NCBI RefSeq assembly: GCF_030697925.1 | Contig: NZ_JAUYOJ010000215.1 | Location: forward strand, 26,918 to 90,917 | Direction: 5' to 3' | Source: Phenylobacterium sp. | GTDB taxonomy: Bacteria > Pseudomonadota > Alphaproteobacteria > Caulobacterales > Caulobacteraceae | Length of the DNA: 64,000 nucleotides | Part shown: one piece after another, positions 44,788-53,245 of the stretch | Numbering within the stretch: the stretch's first letter is position 1 | Layout of the letters: each line of letters begins with the position of its first letter | Program-made: the position numbers and the translations under genes | The notes under the pieces: generated by a model | Databases searched by the model: none | Told to the model about the DNA's origin: nothing | What the model saw: only the letters and a program-made list of their open reading frames with translations

Positions 44788-46296
44788 ATGGACCAGGCGC
44801 AACCGGCCTCACTGACTCCGACCGACCCGCGGGTGACGGCGTTCCTCGCCCGCCGGCATCAGCTGTTCATCGGCGGTGCATGGCGCGAGCCGGCCGCGGT
44901 GGCGCTGCTGGACGTCCACGATCCCGCAACGGGCGAGGTCATCGCGCGGGTCCCCTGCGCGAACGCCCAGGATGTCGACGCGGCCGTGAAGGCGGCCGCC
45001 GAGGCGTTCACCAATGGAGCCTGGACCGGCCTGCCGCCAGCCGAGCGGGAGCGCATCCTGTTGCGCTTTGCCGACGCCGTGGAGGCCAACGCCGAGGAGC
45101 TCGCCCAGCTCGAAACCCTCAACCAGGGCAAGTCGATCAACATCGCGCGCCACGTCGATATCGGCGGCGCGCCCGCCTACATGCGCTACATCGCCGGCCT
45201 GACCACCAAGCTTACGGGCGAAACCCTAGACGTCTCGATCGGCGCGATCCCGGGTGCGAAGTTCACGGCCTACACACGCCGCGAGCCGTTGGGCGTCGTG
45301 GCCGCCATAGCGCCCTGGAACTTCCCGATGATGATCGGGCTGTGGAAGATCATGCCTGCCCTCGCCGCGGGCTGCACGGTGGTGCTGAAGCCGTCAGAGG
45401 TCACGCCCCTCACCAGCCTTCGGCTGGCCGAACTCGCCGCCGAGGCGGGCCTGCCCGCCGGGGTCCTGAACTTGATCACCGGCGATGGCGCGACCGGGCG
45501 CGCGCTCGTCGACCACCCGCTGGTGTCGAAGGTCACCTTCACCGGATCGACGGAGACCGGCAAGGCGATCGCGCTCGCCACCGCAGGCAGGCTGGTGCGG
45601 ACCTCCCTTGAGCTCGGCGGCAAGAACCCGGCGATCTTCCTGAAGGATGTGCCGATCGACCAGGCCGTCGGGGGAGCCCTGCTCGGCGGGTTCTTCAACA
45701 ACGGCCAAGTGTGCGCCGCCTCGTCGCGGCTTTATGTGGCGAGGGAGACCTACGGCGCCTTCGTCGAGGCCCTCGTGGCCGCCGTGGACGGCCTTTCGAT
45801 CGGCCCTGGCATGGACGCCTCCGCTCAGGTGAATCCGGTCGTTTCGGCCGCCCATCGGGACAAGGTGATCGGAAGCATCGAGACCGCCAGGCGCGACGGC
45901 GCCCGCATCGTCGCAGGCGGCGACCTGCCGAACCGACCCGGCTACTATGTGCGCCCGACGGTGATCGTGGACGCCGGGCCGGACCTGGCGATCTCGCGCC
46001 AGGAGGTGTTCGGGCCCGTTGTGACCGTCACCGCGTTCGACGACGAGGCCGAGGCGCTGCGGCTCGCGAACGACACGAGCATGGGCCTGACCGCATCGCT
46101 CTGGACCAATGACCTGAAGAAGGTCCTCGACTATGTGCCGCGGCTCCAGGCGGGCACCGTCTGGGTCAACAGCCACAACGTCCTCGACCCGAACATGCCG
46201 TTCGGCGGCTTCAAGGAGTCCGGCATCGGCCGCGATTTCGGCCTCGCCTCTCTCGAAGGTTACACGGAGCTGAAGTCGGTCTGCATGGCCCACTGA
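44788..46296 (+). CDS. aldehyde dehydrogenase, phenylacetaldehyde dehydrogenase-like
   Basis: 502 residues from ATG 44788 (MDQAQPASLTPTDPRV), behind GAGGAAG; the track start at 44173 lies in mauA. Full ALDH with catalytic Cys309 in NNGQVCAASSRLYV and Glu275 in LELGGKNP. The YMRYIAGLTTKLTGETLDVSI and NGQVCAASSR blocks resemble phenylacetaldehyde dehydrogenases (FeaB/StyD group). It would take the aldehyde released by the amine dehydrogenase to the corresponding acid with NAD. It is the last gene of the cytochrome-mauBEDA-cytochrome-ALDH operon (11 nt from the preceding stop). Confidence 0.9.
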   Translation: MDQAQPASLTPTDPRVTAFLARRHQLFIGGAWREPAAVALLDVHDPATGEVIARVPCANAQDVDAAVKAAAEAFTNGAWTGLPPAERERILLRFADAVEANAEELAQLETLNQGKSINIARHVDIGGAPAYMRYIAGLTTKLTGETLDVSIGAIPGAKFTAYTRREPLGVVAAIAPWNFPMMIGLWKIMPALAAGCTVVLKPSEVTPLTSLRLAELAAEAGLPAGVLNLITGDGATGRALVDHPLVSKVTFTGSTETGKAIALATAGRLVRTSLELGGKNPAIFLKDVPIDQAVGGALLGGFFNNGQVCAASSRLYVARETYGAFVEALVAAVDGLSIGPGMDASAQVNPVVSAAHRDKVIGSIETARRDGARIVAGGDLPNRPGYYVRPTVIVDAGPDLAISRQEVFGPVVTVTAFDDEAEALRLANDTSMGLTASLWTNDLKKVLDYVPRLQAGTVWVNSHNVLDPNMPFGGFKESGIGRDFGLASLEGYTELKSVCMAH

Positions 46297-46471
46297 GCTT
46301 GCTCTCATCCGGCATCCTCCCCCGGATAGCGCCCTCGCGGCGTAACTTGCGGCTGTCGGGATTCGTCCCGGCAGCCGTCTTCTTCCAGCCGTTGCGAGTA
46401 GTCCCTTTCCGGTTGCCCGCGCCGCGCGGGTCGGCTGGGGCCGGCCGCAATCTTTCAGGGAGTCTGCAGAA

Positions 46472-48307
46472 ATGACCACCAATCGCCGCCAGATGCTGCT
46501 GACCGCCACCGCCGCGGCCCTGGCCGCCGGTGCGCCGTCACTGGCCGCCGCCGGTTCTTCCGTTTCCGCACCCGTTGCCAACTTTGAGCTTGCCGCCGTG
46601 CTCGACGCCTTCGTCGACGAGATGCTGCGCGACTCGCCGGAGACAGCCACCACTCTCGGCCTGGACACCGGCAAATACGCTGCCGAGCGGAGCAAGCTCA
46701 ACGACCGTTCCGCCGCCGCGCGTCGCAATGCCGTCGCGGACTACGCCGACCGCGCCAGGCGCCTGGCGGCCATCCCCCGCGCCAGCCTCTCCGGCTACGA
46801 TCTGACGCTCTACGACACCGTGCTCTATGCCCAGCAGGCCGGCGCCGAGGGCGGCCGGTTCTCCTACGGCGTGGACACCGCCAACCCCTATGTGGTCAGC
46901 CAGCAGGGCGGCCTGATCGCCAACGGCCCGGAGTTCCTGAACGCCCAGCACCAGATCGCCGGCAAGGCCGACGCCGACAGCTACATCGCTCGCCTCGGCC
47001 TGATGGGCGCCGCGCTCGACCAGGAGACCGACCGGATCCAGGCCGACGCGGGCGCAGGCGTGATCCTGCCGGACTTCATCCTGGCCAAGACGCTGGGCCA
47101 GCTCACCGCCTTTCGGAGAACCGCCGCGGCCGAGCAGGGCGTCGTCAAGTCGGTGACCGAACGGACCAAGGCCAAGGGTGTAGCCGGCGACTACGCCGGC
47201 CAGGCGACGGCGCTGGTGGAGCAAAAGGTATATCCGGCGCTCGACCGTCAGATCGCCGCGCTCCAGGCCCTGCAATCCAGGGCCACCGCCGACGCCGGGG
47301 TCTGGAAGCTTCCCGAAGGGGCGGCCTACTACGTCTGGGGCCTGAGGGAGGGCACCACCACCGAGATGACGCCGGCCGAGATCCACCAGATGGGCCTCGA
47401 CCAGGGCGCGGCGATCGACGCCCAGCTGGACCAGCTGCTGAAGGCGCATGAGCTGACGCAAGGCTCGGTCGGCGAGCGGATGGGCGCCCTCACCAAGGAC
47501 CCGCGCTTCCTCTATCCCAACACCGACGAGGGTCGCGCCCAGCTGATCGCCTATCTGAACGGCAAGATCGCCGAGATCCGACCGCACATGGCGGATCTCT
47601 CGAAGCTGGGCCTCAAGGCGCCGGTGCAGGTCAAGCGCGTGCCGCCGGACATCGAGGCCGGCGCCGGCCTCGGCTATATGAACTTCGCCTCGCTCGATGG
47701 AACCCGGCCCGCGATCTACTACGTGAACTTGGCCGACACCGGGAACTGGCCGCGCCACACACTAACCAGCTTGACCATGCACGAGGCGATCCCCGGCCAC
47801 GCCTGGCAGGGCGCCTACCTCTCCGAGCGCCAGGACGAGGTCCACAGGATCGCCTCGTTCATCAACTTCAACGCCTTCATCGAGGGCTGGGCGCTCTATG
47901 CCGAGCAACTGGCGGACGAGGCCAGGATGTACAAGGACGACCCGTTCAGCCGGCTGGGCTATCTGCAGGCCCAGCGGTTTCGCGCCGCCCGCTTGGTGGT
48001 GGATTCCGGCCTGCACGACAAGCGCTGGACCCGTACCCACGCCATCGAATGGATGGTCGCCGCGACCGGCCGCTCCAACGGCGCGGTCAGCAGCGAGGTC
48101 GACCGCTACTGCGTAGCGCCCGGCCAGGCCTGCGGCTACAAGGTGGGCCACACCGAGATCGTGCGGCAGCGCGAGAAGGCCAAGACGGCGCTGGGCAGTA
48201 GGTTCGACATCCGCGACTACAACGATGCCGTGGTTTCCACCGGCGGCGCGCCACTGACCGTGCTGGAATCAGTGATCGACCGGTATGTCGCGGGCGCGAA
48301 GGCTTAG
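46472..48307 (+). CDS. DUF885-family secreted metallopeptidase-like protein
   Basis: 611 residues. The N-terminus TTNRRQMLLTATAAALAAGAPSLAAA has a twin-arginine motif, so Tat export is likely. The body is DUF885: DEMLRDSPETATTLGLDTG at the start, and the zinc-site signature HEAIPGHAWQ (H-E-x-x-P-G-H) near residue 436, with ALYAEQLADE and GQACGYKVG downstream, as usual. These M32-like proteins are presumed carboxypeptidases or dipeptidases of the periplasm. It has its own 175-nt upstream region and need not belong to the amine regulon, though a periplasmic peptidase would suit a peptide-derived substrate. Confidence 0.9.
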   Translation: MTTNRRQMLLTATAAALAAGAPSLAAAGSSVSAPVANFELAAVLDAFVDEMLRDSPETATTLGLDTGKYAAERSKLNDRSAAARRNAVADYADRARRLAAIPRASLSGYDLTLYDTVLYAQQAGAEGGRFSYGVDTANPYVVSQQGGLIANGPEFLNAQHQIAGKADADSYIARLGLMGAALDQETDRIQADAGAGVILPDFILAKTLGQLTAFRRTAAAEQGVVKSVTERTKAKGVAGDYAGQATALVEQKVYPALDRQIAALQALQSRATADAGVWKLPEGAAYYVWGLREGTTTEMTPAEIHQMGLDQGAAIDAQLDQLLKAHELTQGSVGERMGALTKDPRFLYPNTDEGRAQLIAYLNGKIAEIRPHMADLSKLGLKAPVQVKRVPPDIEAGAGLGYMNFASLDGTRPAIYYVNLADTGNWPRHTLTSLTMHEAIPGHAWQGAYLSERQDEVHRIASFINFNAFIEGWALYAEQLADEARMYKDDPFSRLGYLQAQRFRAARLVVDSGLHDKRWTRTHAIEWMVAATGRSNGAVSSEVDRYCVAPGQACGYKVGHTEIVRQREKAKTALGSRFDIRDYNDAVVSTGGAPLTVLESVIDRYVAGAKA

Positions 48308-48749
48308 GCTTACACTGCGGGGCTGAACGCCACGCCGTTACGTGGAGCCGGTTTGGCCGGGCTGATGGCCGTCGACCTCGACGAGACTCTGCGCGCCGAG
48401 CACCGTCTTTCTTTCGACAGCCACGCGCCGCTCATCAAGACCGAAGGCATTTGGGCAGTCAGATCCCGAACATCGGAGGAATGAGTTGAGGAATTGAGAG
48501 CGGCCGGCGGGCGTGCTCGGTCCCGCCGCGTTCCGCGGCTCCTACGGGTCCGCCGCTTCGCGCGCCTGCTGCGCCGGCGGCCGCTCGACGGCGCGTCCCG
48601 CCGTGCAGCGCCGGGCGACGCCCGTCGCGCAGGCTCCTTGCAGCCTTCCTTTGCTTCGTGACTTAGTCCGTATGTCCTTCCTGCCGGCGGCGAGCCGTCG
48701 GGATCCTGGTGCTGCATTCTGAGCCGATGCAGCAGCATCGGAGGAAGGC
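48308..48749. other. 442-nt gap; probable IS110 left flank
   Basis: No convincing gene. A 60-codon open frame after the DUF885 stop (SFDSHAPLIKTEGIWAV...) matches nothing I recognise. Near the transposase start lies TGCTGCAT (48710-48717) and ATGCAGCA (48727-48734), an 8-bp stem with a 9-nt loop. In IS110 elements the non-coding DNA upstream of the transposase gene makes the bridge RNA, so this could be the relic of that region; I cannot fold it reliably. Confidence 0.35.
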
Positions 48750-49035
48750 ATGGGCACGCTCTACGTCGGTCTCGACGTTCACAAGGTCAGCATCTCGGTC
48801 AGCGTCGCGGAGGATGGCCGAGATGGCGCCGTCCGGTTCCTGGGCGAAGTCCCCAACACGCCGACGGACGTCGCCAAGCTGGCCAAGCGGCTGGCGAAGG
48901 ACGGCGACCCGTTGGAGTTCTGCTATGAGGCCGGCTGTTGCGGCTACGGCATTCACCGCCAGCTCACCGAGCTCGGGCACGGCTGTATGGTGGTGGCGCC
49001 GAAGCTCACCAACTCGATGTCCACGGCACCCTGTG
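48750..49035 (+). pseudogene. IS110-family transposase, N-terminal fragment
   Basis: MGTLYVGLDVHKVSISVSVAE, then LEFCYEAGCCGYGIHRQLTELGHGCMVVAPKLT, is the RuvC-like (DEDD) N-terminal domain of IS110-family transposases, including the first catalytic Asp (GLDVHK) and the Glu in YEAG. After about 88 residues the homology stops near 49016 where the expected 'R-x-K-T-D-R-R-D-A' block should follow, and the frame runs into antisense text of a PIN gene. About two thirds of the gene, including the C-terminal serine domain, are missing. Confidence 0.82.
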
Positions 49036-49088
49036 GATTCTCGTTCAAGGTCAATAATGACCGAGGTGTCCGAGACGAGCACGGCCAT
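49036..49088 (-). pseudogene. PIN-domain toxin gene, 5' stub cut by the IS110 element
   Basis: The minus strand begins MAVLVSDTSVIIDLERE, the start of a VapC-like PIN nuclease (first acidic residue in SDTSVIIDLE). Its ATG lies 2 nt after the stop of the XRE-ImmA gene, so it was the second gene of that operon. Beyond residue 17 the frame continues into the IS110 remnant, so the nuclease is lost. Confidence 0.65.
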
Positions 49089-49090
49089 GC

Positions 49091-50146
49091 TTAGGCCGCC
49101 TCTTCAAGGCGAGCGTCCAGCTCCCGCACGGAGATACCCAACATCTCAGCCGCGCGACTTTCACCGATGACGTTCTCAGCCAAGGCGCGGAGACACAGGC
49201 GTTCGAAGCGCTTCGGTTCTTCCTCCTCAGCGGCCATACACGCAGGTTCTTCGAAGGGCGGTCGCCGCCAACCCCGCGTCGTGAATTCTCGATAGAGCGC
49301 GGAAAAGGCCTTGGCGTCGATGATGCCAAGATCCCTGCAACGAAACGCAATTGCCTGCACACTCACGCCGAAGCGCTTCTTCAGCGCTACGAGTTCGCCC
49401 AGGCTGATCATCGATCGGTGTGCCCCGACCTCGGCGCGGACAACGTCGGCGGGCATGAGAAAAGCGCCCGCAAAGCGGTGTGCGGCCTTCTCTTCATCCA
49501 CACCCGGCGCCGGCGTCATCACCATGTGGCCCAGCTCGTGAGCGAGCGTGAATCGCTTGCGTTCGGCCCATATATTCCGGCGCACCACCACGACCCGTGC
49601 CGCGTCGCGGCCGTGCCGTCGAACGCGTGCGGCCAAGCCGTCGATGTCCTCCAGATCAAGTGAGAGCACCTTGATGCCGCGCTCTTCCAGGAGCTCGGCG
49701 AGCTTTGGAATGGGGTCGTGGCCCAGCCCCCATTCATCGCGCACCGATCGGGCGGCGTCCTCGGCGTCACGGATGTCGCTCACCGGATAGGGGGCGCTAC
49801 GCGGCTGTTCCCAATCGACGCTCTTCAGCTGCAGCAGGTCCTCGATCGCCAGGTAGCGTTCGAGCATCTGTATGGTCAGCGCTTCGACCGTCGCCTCTTC
49901 CTTCGCCGAGGTCTTTTTCCGGAAGTCGACGCCTTCGAGCACAAGCTCTTCGTCACTCAGCAGATAGCCTTCGCTGACCTGCAGCGCGGATGCCAACGCG
50001 ATCAGCACCCGCGACCCTGGCATGTCCTCGTTGCGCTCGTACTTGCCGATAGCCTGAGCCGTCACCAAGCCGTCCATGCGAGCCGAAAGCTCGCGCAACG
50101 ACAGGCCGGCAGAGGCTCGCGCCACCTTCAATCTCCGTCCGATCAT
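49091..50146 (-). CDS. XRE-family HTH fused to ImmA/IrrE metallopeptidase
   Basis: 351 residues. Residues 1-65 form an XRE helix-turn-helix (RRLKVARASAGLSLRELSARM...QAIGKYERNEDMPGSRVLIALASAL). The middle carries an ImmA/IrrE Zn peptidase with H203-E-L-G-H207 in FTLAHELGHMVM and the downstream acidic ligand in VDEEKAAHRFAGAFLMP. The C-terminus has a second HTH-like helix pair (ENVIGESRAAEMLGISVRELDARL). Two roles are possible: the antitoxin-like partner of the broken PIN gene downstream, or a repressor of the divergent CBASS operon, with which it shares three operator copies. Separate HTH/protease pairs (CapH/CapP) are known to control some CBASS systems. Confidence 0.88.
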   Translation of the reverse strand: MIGRRLKVARASAGLSLRELSARMDGLVTAQAIGKYERNEDMPGSRVLIALASALQVSEGYLLSDEELVLEGVDFRKKTSAKEEATVEALTIQMLERYLAIEDLLQLKSVDWEQPRSAPYPVSDIRDAEDAARSVRDEWGLGHDPIPKLAELLEERGIKVLSLDLEDIDGLAARVRRHGRDAARVVVVRRNIWAERKRFTLAHELGHMVMTPAPGVDEEKAAHRFAGAFLMPADVVRAEVGAHRSMISLGELVALKKRFGVSVQAIAFRCRDLGIIDAKAFSALYREFTTRGWRRPPFEEPACMAAEEEEPKRFERLCLRALAENVIGESRAAEMLGISVRELDARLEEAA

Positions 50147-50163
50147 CGCCTGCTCCTAATCTG

Positions 50164-50281
50164 TCGGTTTACAGATAACATATCTAGGCGCAATTTTGTA
50201 AACCGATACCCCTTGCGGTCGCCTGAGTTATCCCCATCTGCAGATCGACATAACGCTGTTTCGGCCCATTCTGTAAACCGA
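50164..50281. promoter_or_regulatory. three copies of TCTGTAAACCGA between XRE-ImmA and CBASS
   Basis: TCGGTTTACAGA (50164-50175, inverted) and TTTGTAAACCGA (50195-50206, 11 of 12) form an inverted pair next to the XRE-ImmA start. An exact TCTGTAAACCGA (50270-50281) overlaps the GAGGAG ribosome-binding site of the CD-NTase gene. This layout fits one repressor controlling both divergent units. Confidence 0.7.
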
Positions 50282-50288
50282 GGAGCCT

Positions 50289-51545
50289 ATGGCTTGGACG
50301 AACCCGGGGGGCGTCTCTCGTCCCGACGACCCCTTCGCCGATCCGCTGGATGCGGTCCTGGCGGAGATCGCCATCAACATCCAGCTGCCACCTGGTCTTC
50401 ATGCGAAGGCCGTCGGCCGCTATGAGGCCGTCCGGCGCTACATCGAACGGCCCGGCAGTCCGCTAGAGGGCCGCGTGACCTGCTTCTACCCGCAGGGGTC
50501 TATGCGGATCGACGCGACGACCTCCACCCGCGGGACCGATGACGAATATGATCTCGACATTGTCGCTGAAATCGACGGCCGCGACGATGGTCCCGAGGCT
50601 CTCCTGGATGATCTTGAGGCGGCGCTAGCCGACTACCCGGTTCGCAAGATCGTGCGTCAGACCCGCTGTGTGACTCTCTACTACTCGGATGGGATGCACC
50701 TCGACATCACCCCGGCCCGGCGCACGGCGCCGAAGGAAAAGCAGGGGGTGATCGCCCACGCGAAGAAGGGCGCGCAGAGCGACGAGCCCCGCTATGTAGC
50801 GATGAACGCCTACGCCTTCGGCGAGTGGTACACGGCCAGGACGCCAGTCGAGGAACGCTTCGCCAAGGCCCTGAACCAGCGCCTCTACGAGGAGGCAGGC
50901 CTGGAGTTCGCCGCTGACGCGGATGTCCATGACGTTCCCGATCAGACGCCCTTGATCATCAAGAGCGTCACCACGGTGGCTCTGCAGCTCCTCAAGCGTC
51001 ACCGCAACATCATCTACGCTAACGAGACCGGCCGCCTGCCGCCGTCGGTGCTCCTGTCGTGTCACGCCGGCCATGCAGCCCAGCCGGGCATGGGCCTAGC
51101 GGAGATGGTGATGCGGCAAGCCCGGTGGACGGCGCGGGCCATCGACAATGCGGCACAAGGTGGGCGTTTGCTGTCGGTGCCCAATCCAGAGTACCCGGCG
51201 GAGTACTTCACCGACCGCTGGCCGGAAACCCAGTCGCAACAGGTCACCTATGCCCGTCGGTTGCACGCCCTGGCCAACGGCCTGGAGGCGGCCCGCAAGG
51301 GCAATGTCCAGCTCGAAGACCTACAGATCTGGCTGCGTCTGCAGTTTGGCGAGCGCGTCGTGACCCGGTCGGTGAAAGCCTTCAACGATCGGCTTGGCAG
51401 GCAGGTTAAGGCTGGCCAGCAGGGCTATACGCGCTCGGGTGGGCTGTTCACGCCGGCGGCGCCCGCGATCATCGGTGTCGCCACGGGCCTCGCGCCCGTC
51501 GCCGCTCGTGCCCACACCAACATGGGCGAGCGGCGGTTCCGTTGA
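50289..51545 (+). CDS. cdnG: CBASS CD-NTase (CdnG-like cyclic nucleotide synthase)
   Basis: 418 residues. Pol-beta-type nucleotidyltransferase core: FYPQGSMRIDATTS holds the GS motif (residues 70-71), DEYDLDIV the metal-binding Asp88/Asp90 pair, and GMHLDITPAR the third Asp139. After phage sensing it would make a cyclic dinucleotide that activates the downstream Cap5 nuclease. The gene trio matches CdnG-E2-Cap5 operons, one of which, from the Caulobacterales genus Asticcacaulis, is reported to use 3',2'-cGAMP. The clade assignment here is inference from the partners. Stop overlaps the E2 start by 3 nt. Confidence 0.88.
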   Translation: MAWTNPGGVSRPDDPFADPLDAVLAEIAINIQLPPGLHAKAVGRYEAVRRYIERPGSPLEGRVTCFYPQGSMRIDATTSTRGTDDEYDLDIVAEIDGRDDGPEALLDDLEAALADYPVRKIVRQTRCVTLYYSDGMHLDITPARRTAPKEKQGVIAHAKKGAQSDEPRYVAMNAYAFGEWYTARTPVEERFAKALNQRLYEEAGLEFAADADVHDVPDQTPLIIKSVTTVALQLLKRHRNIIYANETGRLPPSVLLSCHAGHAAQPGMGLAEMVMRQARWTARAIDNAAQGGRLLSVPNPEYPAEYFTDRWPETQSQQVTYARRLHALANGLEAARKGNVQLEDLQIWLRLQFGERVVTRSVKAFNDRLGRQVKAGQQGYTRSGGLFTPAAPAIIGVATGLAPVAARAHTNMGERRFR

Positions 51546-51985
51546 GCCTCAGCATCGATCGTCAGATTGACGCGATGGCGCAGGTTTGGCCGGCGTTCCA
51601 ATTGGTCGGTCGCGAAGGCGCTGCCGCGGCCTGGCGGGGGCGGCTGCGCCCCCTGCTGCAGACCTATGTTATTGAAATCCACTATCGGGCGCCGCTGGTT
51701 GTCGAGCGCCTCAACGTGAAGATACTCCAGCCGAAGGTCTATGTGCTGTCGCCGGCGCTAAGGTGTCGCCCCGGAGATGCCGAGGGCATGCTGCCGCACG
51801 TCTATTCTGGCCCCGATGGCGATGTGACCCTTTGCATGCTCGATCCTGACGCGGGCGAATGGTCGCCCTACGATCTCCTGGCCGAGACGACGGTGCCGTG
51901 GATTATTGACTGGCTGGCCGCCTACGAAGGATGGCGGGCGACCGGCACCTGGACGGCGAGCGGTCGGCACGTGGAGCCGCACTAA
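51542..51985 (+). CDS. E2-like protein of short type II CBASS
   Basis: 147 residues, starting with TTG (51542) that overlaps the CD-NTase stop as TTGA; the next Met is at residue 12. The ubiquitin-E2-like pattern is visible: [10 protein letters not shown], then [44 protein letters not shown] with the presumptive catalytic Cys98 and upstream His86. In short type II CBASS such a lone E2-like protein conjugates or primes the CD-NTase C-terminus to boost its activity. No E1 or JAB (Cap3) partner is present, consistent with the 'short' architecture. Confidence 0.85.
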   Translation: MSLSIDRQIDAMAQVWPAFQLVGREGAAAAWRGRLRPLLQTYVIEIHYRAPLVVERLNVKILQPKVYVLSPALRCRPGDAEGMLPHVYSGPDGDVTLCMLDPDAGEWSPYDLLAETTVPWIIDWLAAYEGWRATGTWTASGRHVEPH

Positions 51986-53118
51986 TGGCCAAGACCAGCA
52001 TCCCCCAAAAGGTTCAGTCGGCGCTCTGGGCGCGGGCGGGCGGCCGGTGCCAATTCCGCGGCTGCAACGAGGATCTGATCGGCGATCTTGTGGCGGGTCG
52101 CGAGGACGGCACTTTCGGCTTCATCGCTCACATCGTCGCCGACAGCGTACAGGGCCCACGCGGCGATCCGGTTCGCTCTCCCCTCCTGGCGAGGAGCCTC
52201 GAAAATCTGATGTTGATGTGCGCGCGCCACCACAAGCTGATCGATGTGGATGCCCTCGCAGACTACCCTGAGCCGATGCTGATCGGCATGAAGGGCGAAC
52301 ACGAGAGCCGCATTGGCGTGGTGACCGCGATTGACCACGACCGAGCGTCACACGTCATCCGGTTCGGGGCGAACATCGGAGAAAACGAAGCACTCGTCTC
52401 GACCAAGGCGATCTTCATGGCTATGCCGCCCGATCATCATCCGGCGAGTGGCCAAACCATCGACCTTGAGATGACCGGTTGCACATACCGCGATGACGAA
52501 GCGGCTTACTGGATGTTCCAACGGGATAATTTGCGTCGGCAGTTTGAGGCGAAGGTCCGCGGCCGCATCGAGCGGCAGGAAGTGCGGCATCTGAGCGTCT
52601 TCGCTTTGGCGCCTCAGCCGCTGTTGATCGAGCTTGGCAGACTGCTTTGCGATATCGCCCCCGCCGTGGTCCGACAACGCCATCGGGAGCCACCAACATG
52701 GTCTTGGCAGGCGAACCAGCCGCGTATCGACTATCGGGTGTCAGAGCCCACGCCAGAACGGACCGGCCCCATCGCGTTGAAACTGGGCATCAGCGCGACT
52801 TTGACCAATGAGCCGATCACCGAACTGCTCGGTCCTGACGTCGCTATCTGGTCGGTGACGGCCGACAATCCGCACAACGACATCCTGCGCCACCCCGACG
52901 ATCAGGTCGTCTTCCGCCAGACGCTGCGTCGGCTTCTCGATCGCATCAAGACGACCCACGGCGAAGGTCAGTTGATCCACGTCTTTCCGGCGATGCCGGC
53001 GTCCTTGGCAGTTGAACTTGGGCGCATCTGGATGCCGAAGGCGGATTTGGCCATGACGATCTACGACAAGAACCGTACCGCCGGTTTCATGCCCACGATC
53101 ACTTTAGGCCGCGATTGA
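51985..53118 (+). CDS. cap5: Cap5 effector: HNH nuclease fused to SAVED sensor
   Basis: 377 residues from the ATG of a TAATG overlap (51985). N-terminal HNH domain: [11 protein letters not shown] supplies the zinc cysteines, FIAHIVADS the catalytic His49, [15 protein letters not shown] the Asn74 and His82/83. The C-terminal two thirds (from about 150) are a SAVED cyclic-nucleotide sensor, with [31 protein letters not shown] and [21 protein letters not shown] typical of the two CARF-like halves. Binding of the cyclic dinucleotide drives assembly and indiscriminate dsDNA cleavage, killing the infected cell. Confidence 0.93.
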   Translation: MAKTSIPQKVQSALWARAGGRCQFRGCNEDLIGDLVAGREDGTFGFIAHIVADSVQGPRGDPVRSPLLARSLENLMLMCARHHKLIDVDALADYPEPMLIGMKGEHESRIGVVTAIDHDRASHVIRFGANIGENEALVSTKAIFMAMPPDHHPASGQTIDLEMTGCTYRDDEAAYWMFQRDNLRRQFEAKVRGRIERQEVRHLSVFALAPQPLLIELGRLLCDIAPAVVRQRHREPPTWSWQANQPRIDYRVSEPTPERTGPIALKLGISATLTNEPITELLGPDVAIWSVTADNPHNDILRHPDDQVVFRQTLRRLLDRIKTTHGEGQLIHVFPAMPASLAVELGRIWMPKADLAMTIYDKNRTAGFMPTITLGRD

Positions 53119-53190
53119 GTTCGCCAGACCTTTGGCTGCGGCAGAGGCCAGCTATCAGTAAAATCAACGTGGGACATGGCGAACTGATAG
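53119..53190. repeat. split inverted repeat after cap5
   Basis: GTTCGCCA (53119-53126) and CTATCAGT (53152-53159) are each the inverse of part of one contiguous sequence, TGGCGAACTGATAG (53177-53190). This could be an unusual terminator-like structure between the CBASS and Wadjet operons (which converge here) or a scar of recombination. Confidence 0.4.
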
Positions 53191-53245
53191 ACGCGGCGGA
53201 TTCAAAAATCGGCAACGGACGCAGAAGCCCCGCCGTCTGAGGATC

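Noticed and set aside
45394-46728. 444-codon minus-strand ORF
   Set aside because: Antisense of the second ALDH gene; no recognisable motif.
48663-49088. 142-codon minus-strand ORF as an intact PIN protein
   Set aside because: Only the first 17 residues are PIN-like; the rest is the antisense of the IS110 transposase.
53152-53159. CTATCAGT as another copy of the supercluster operator
   Set aside because: The core differs (CTATCAGT versus ACTATCATT), there is no arm at 12-nt spacing, and it lies at the 3' ends of two operons.
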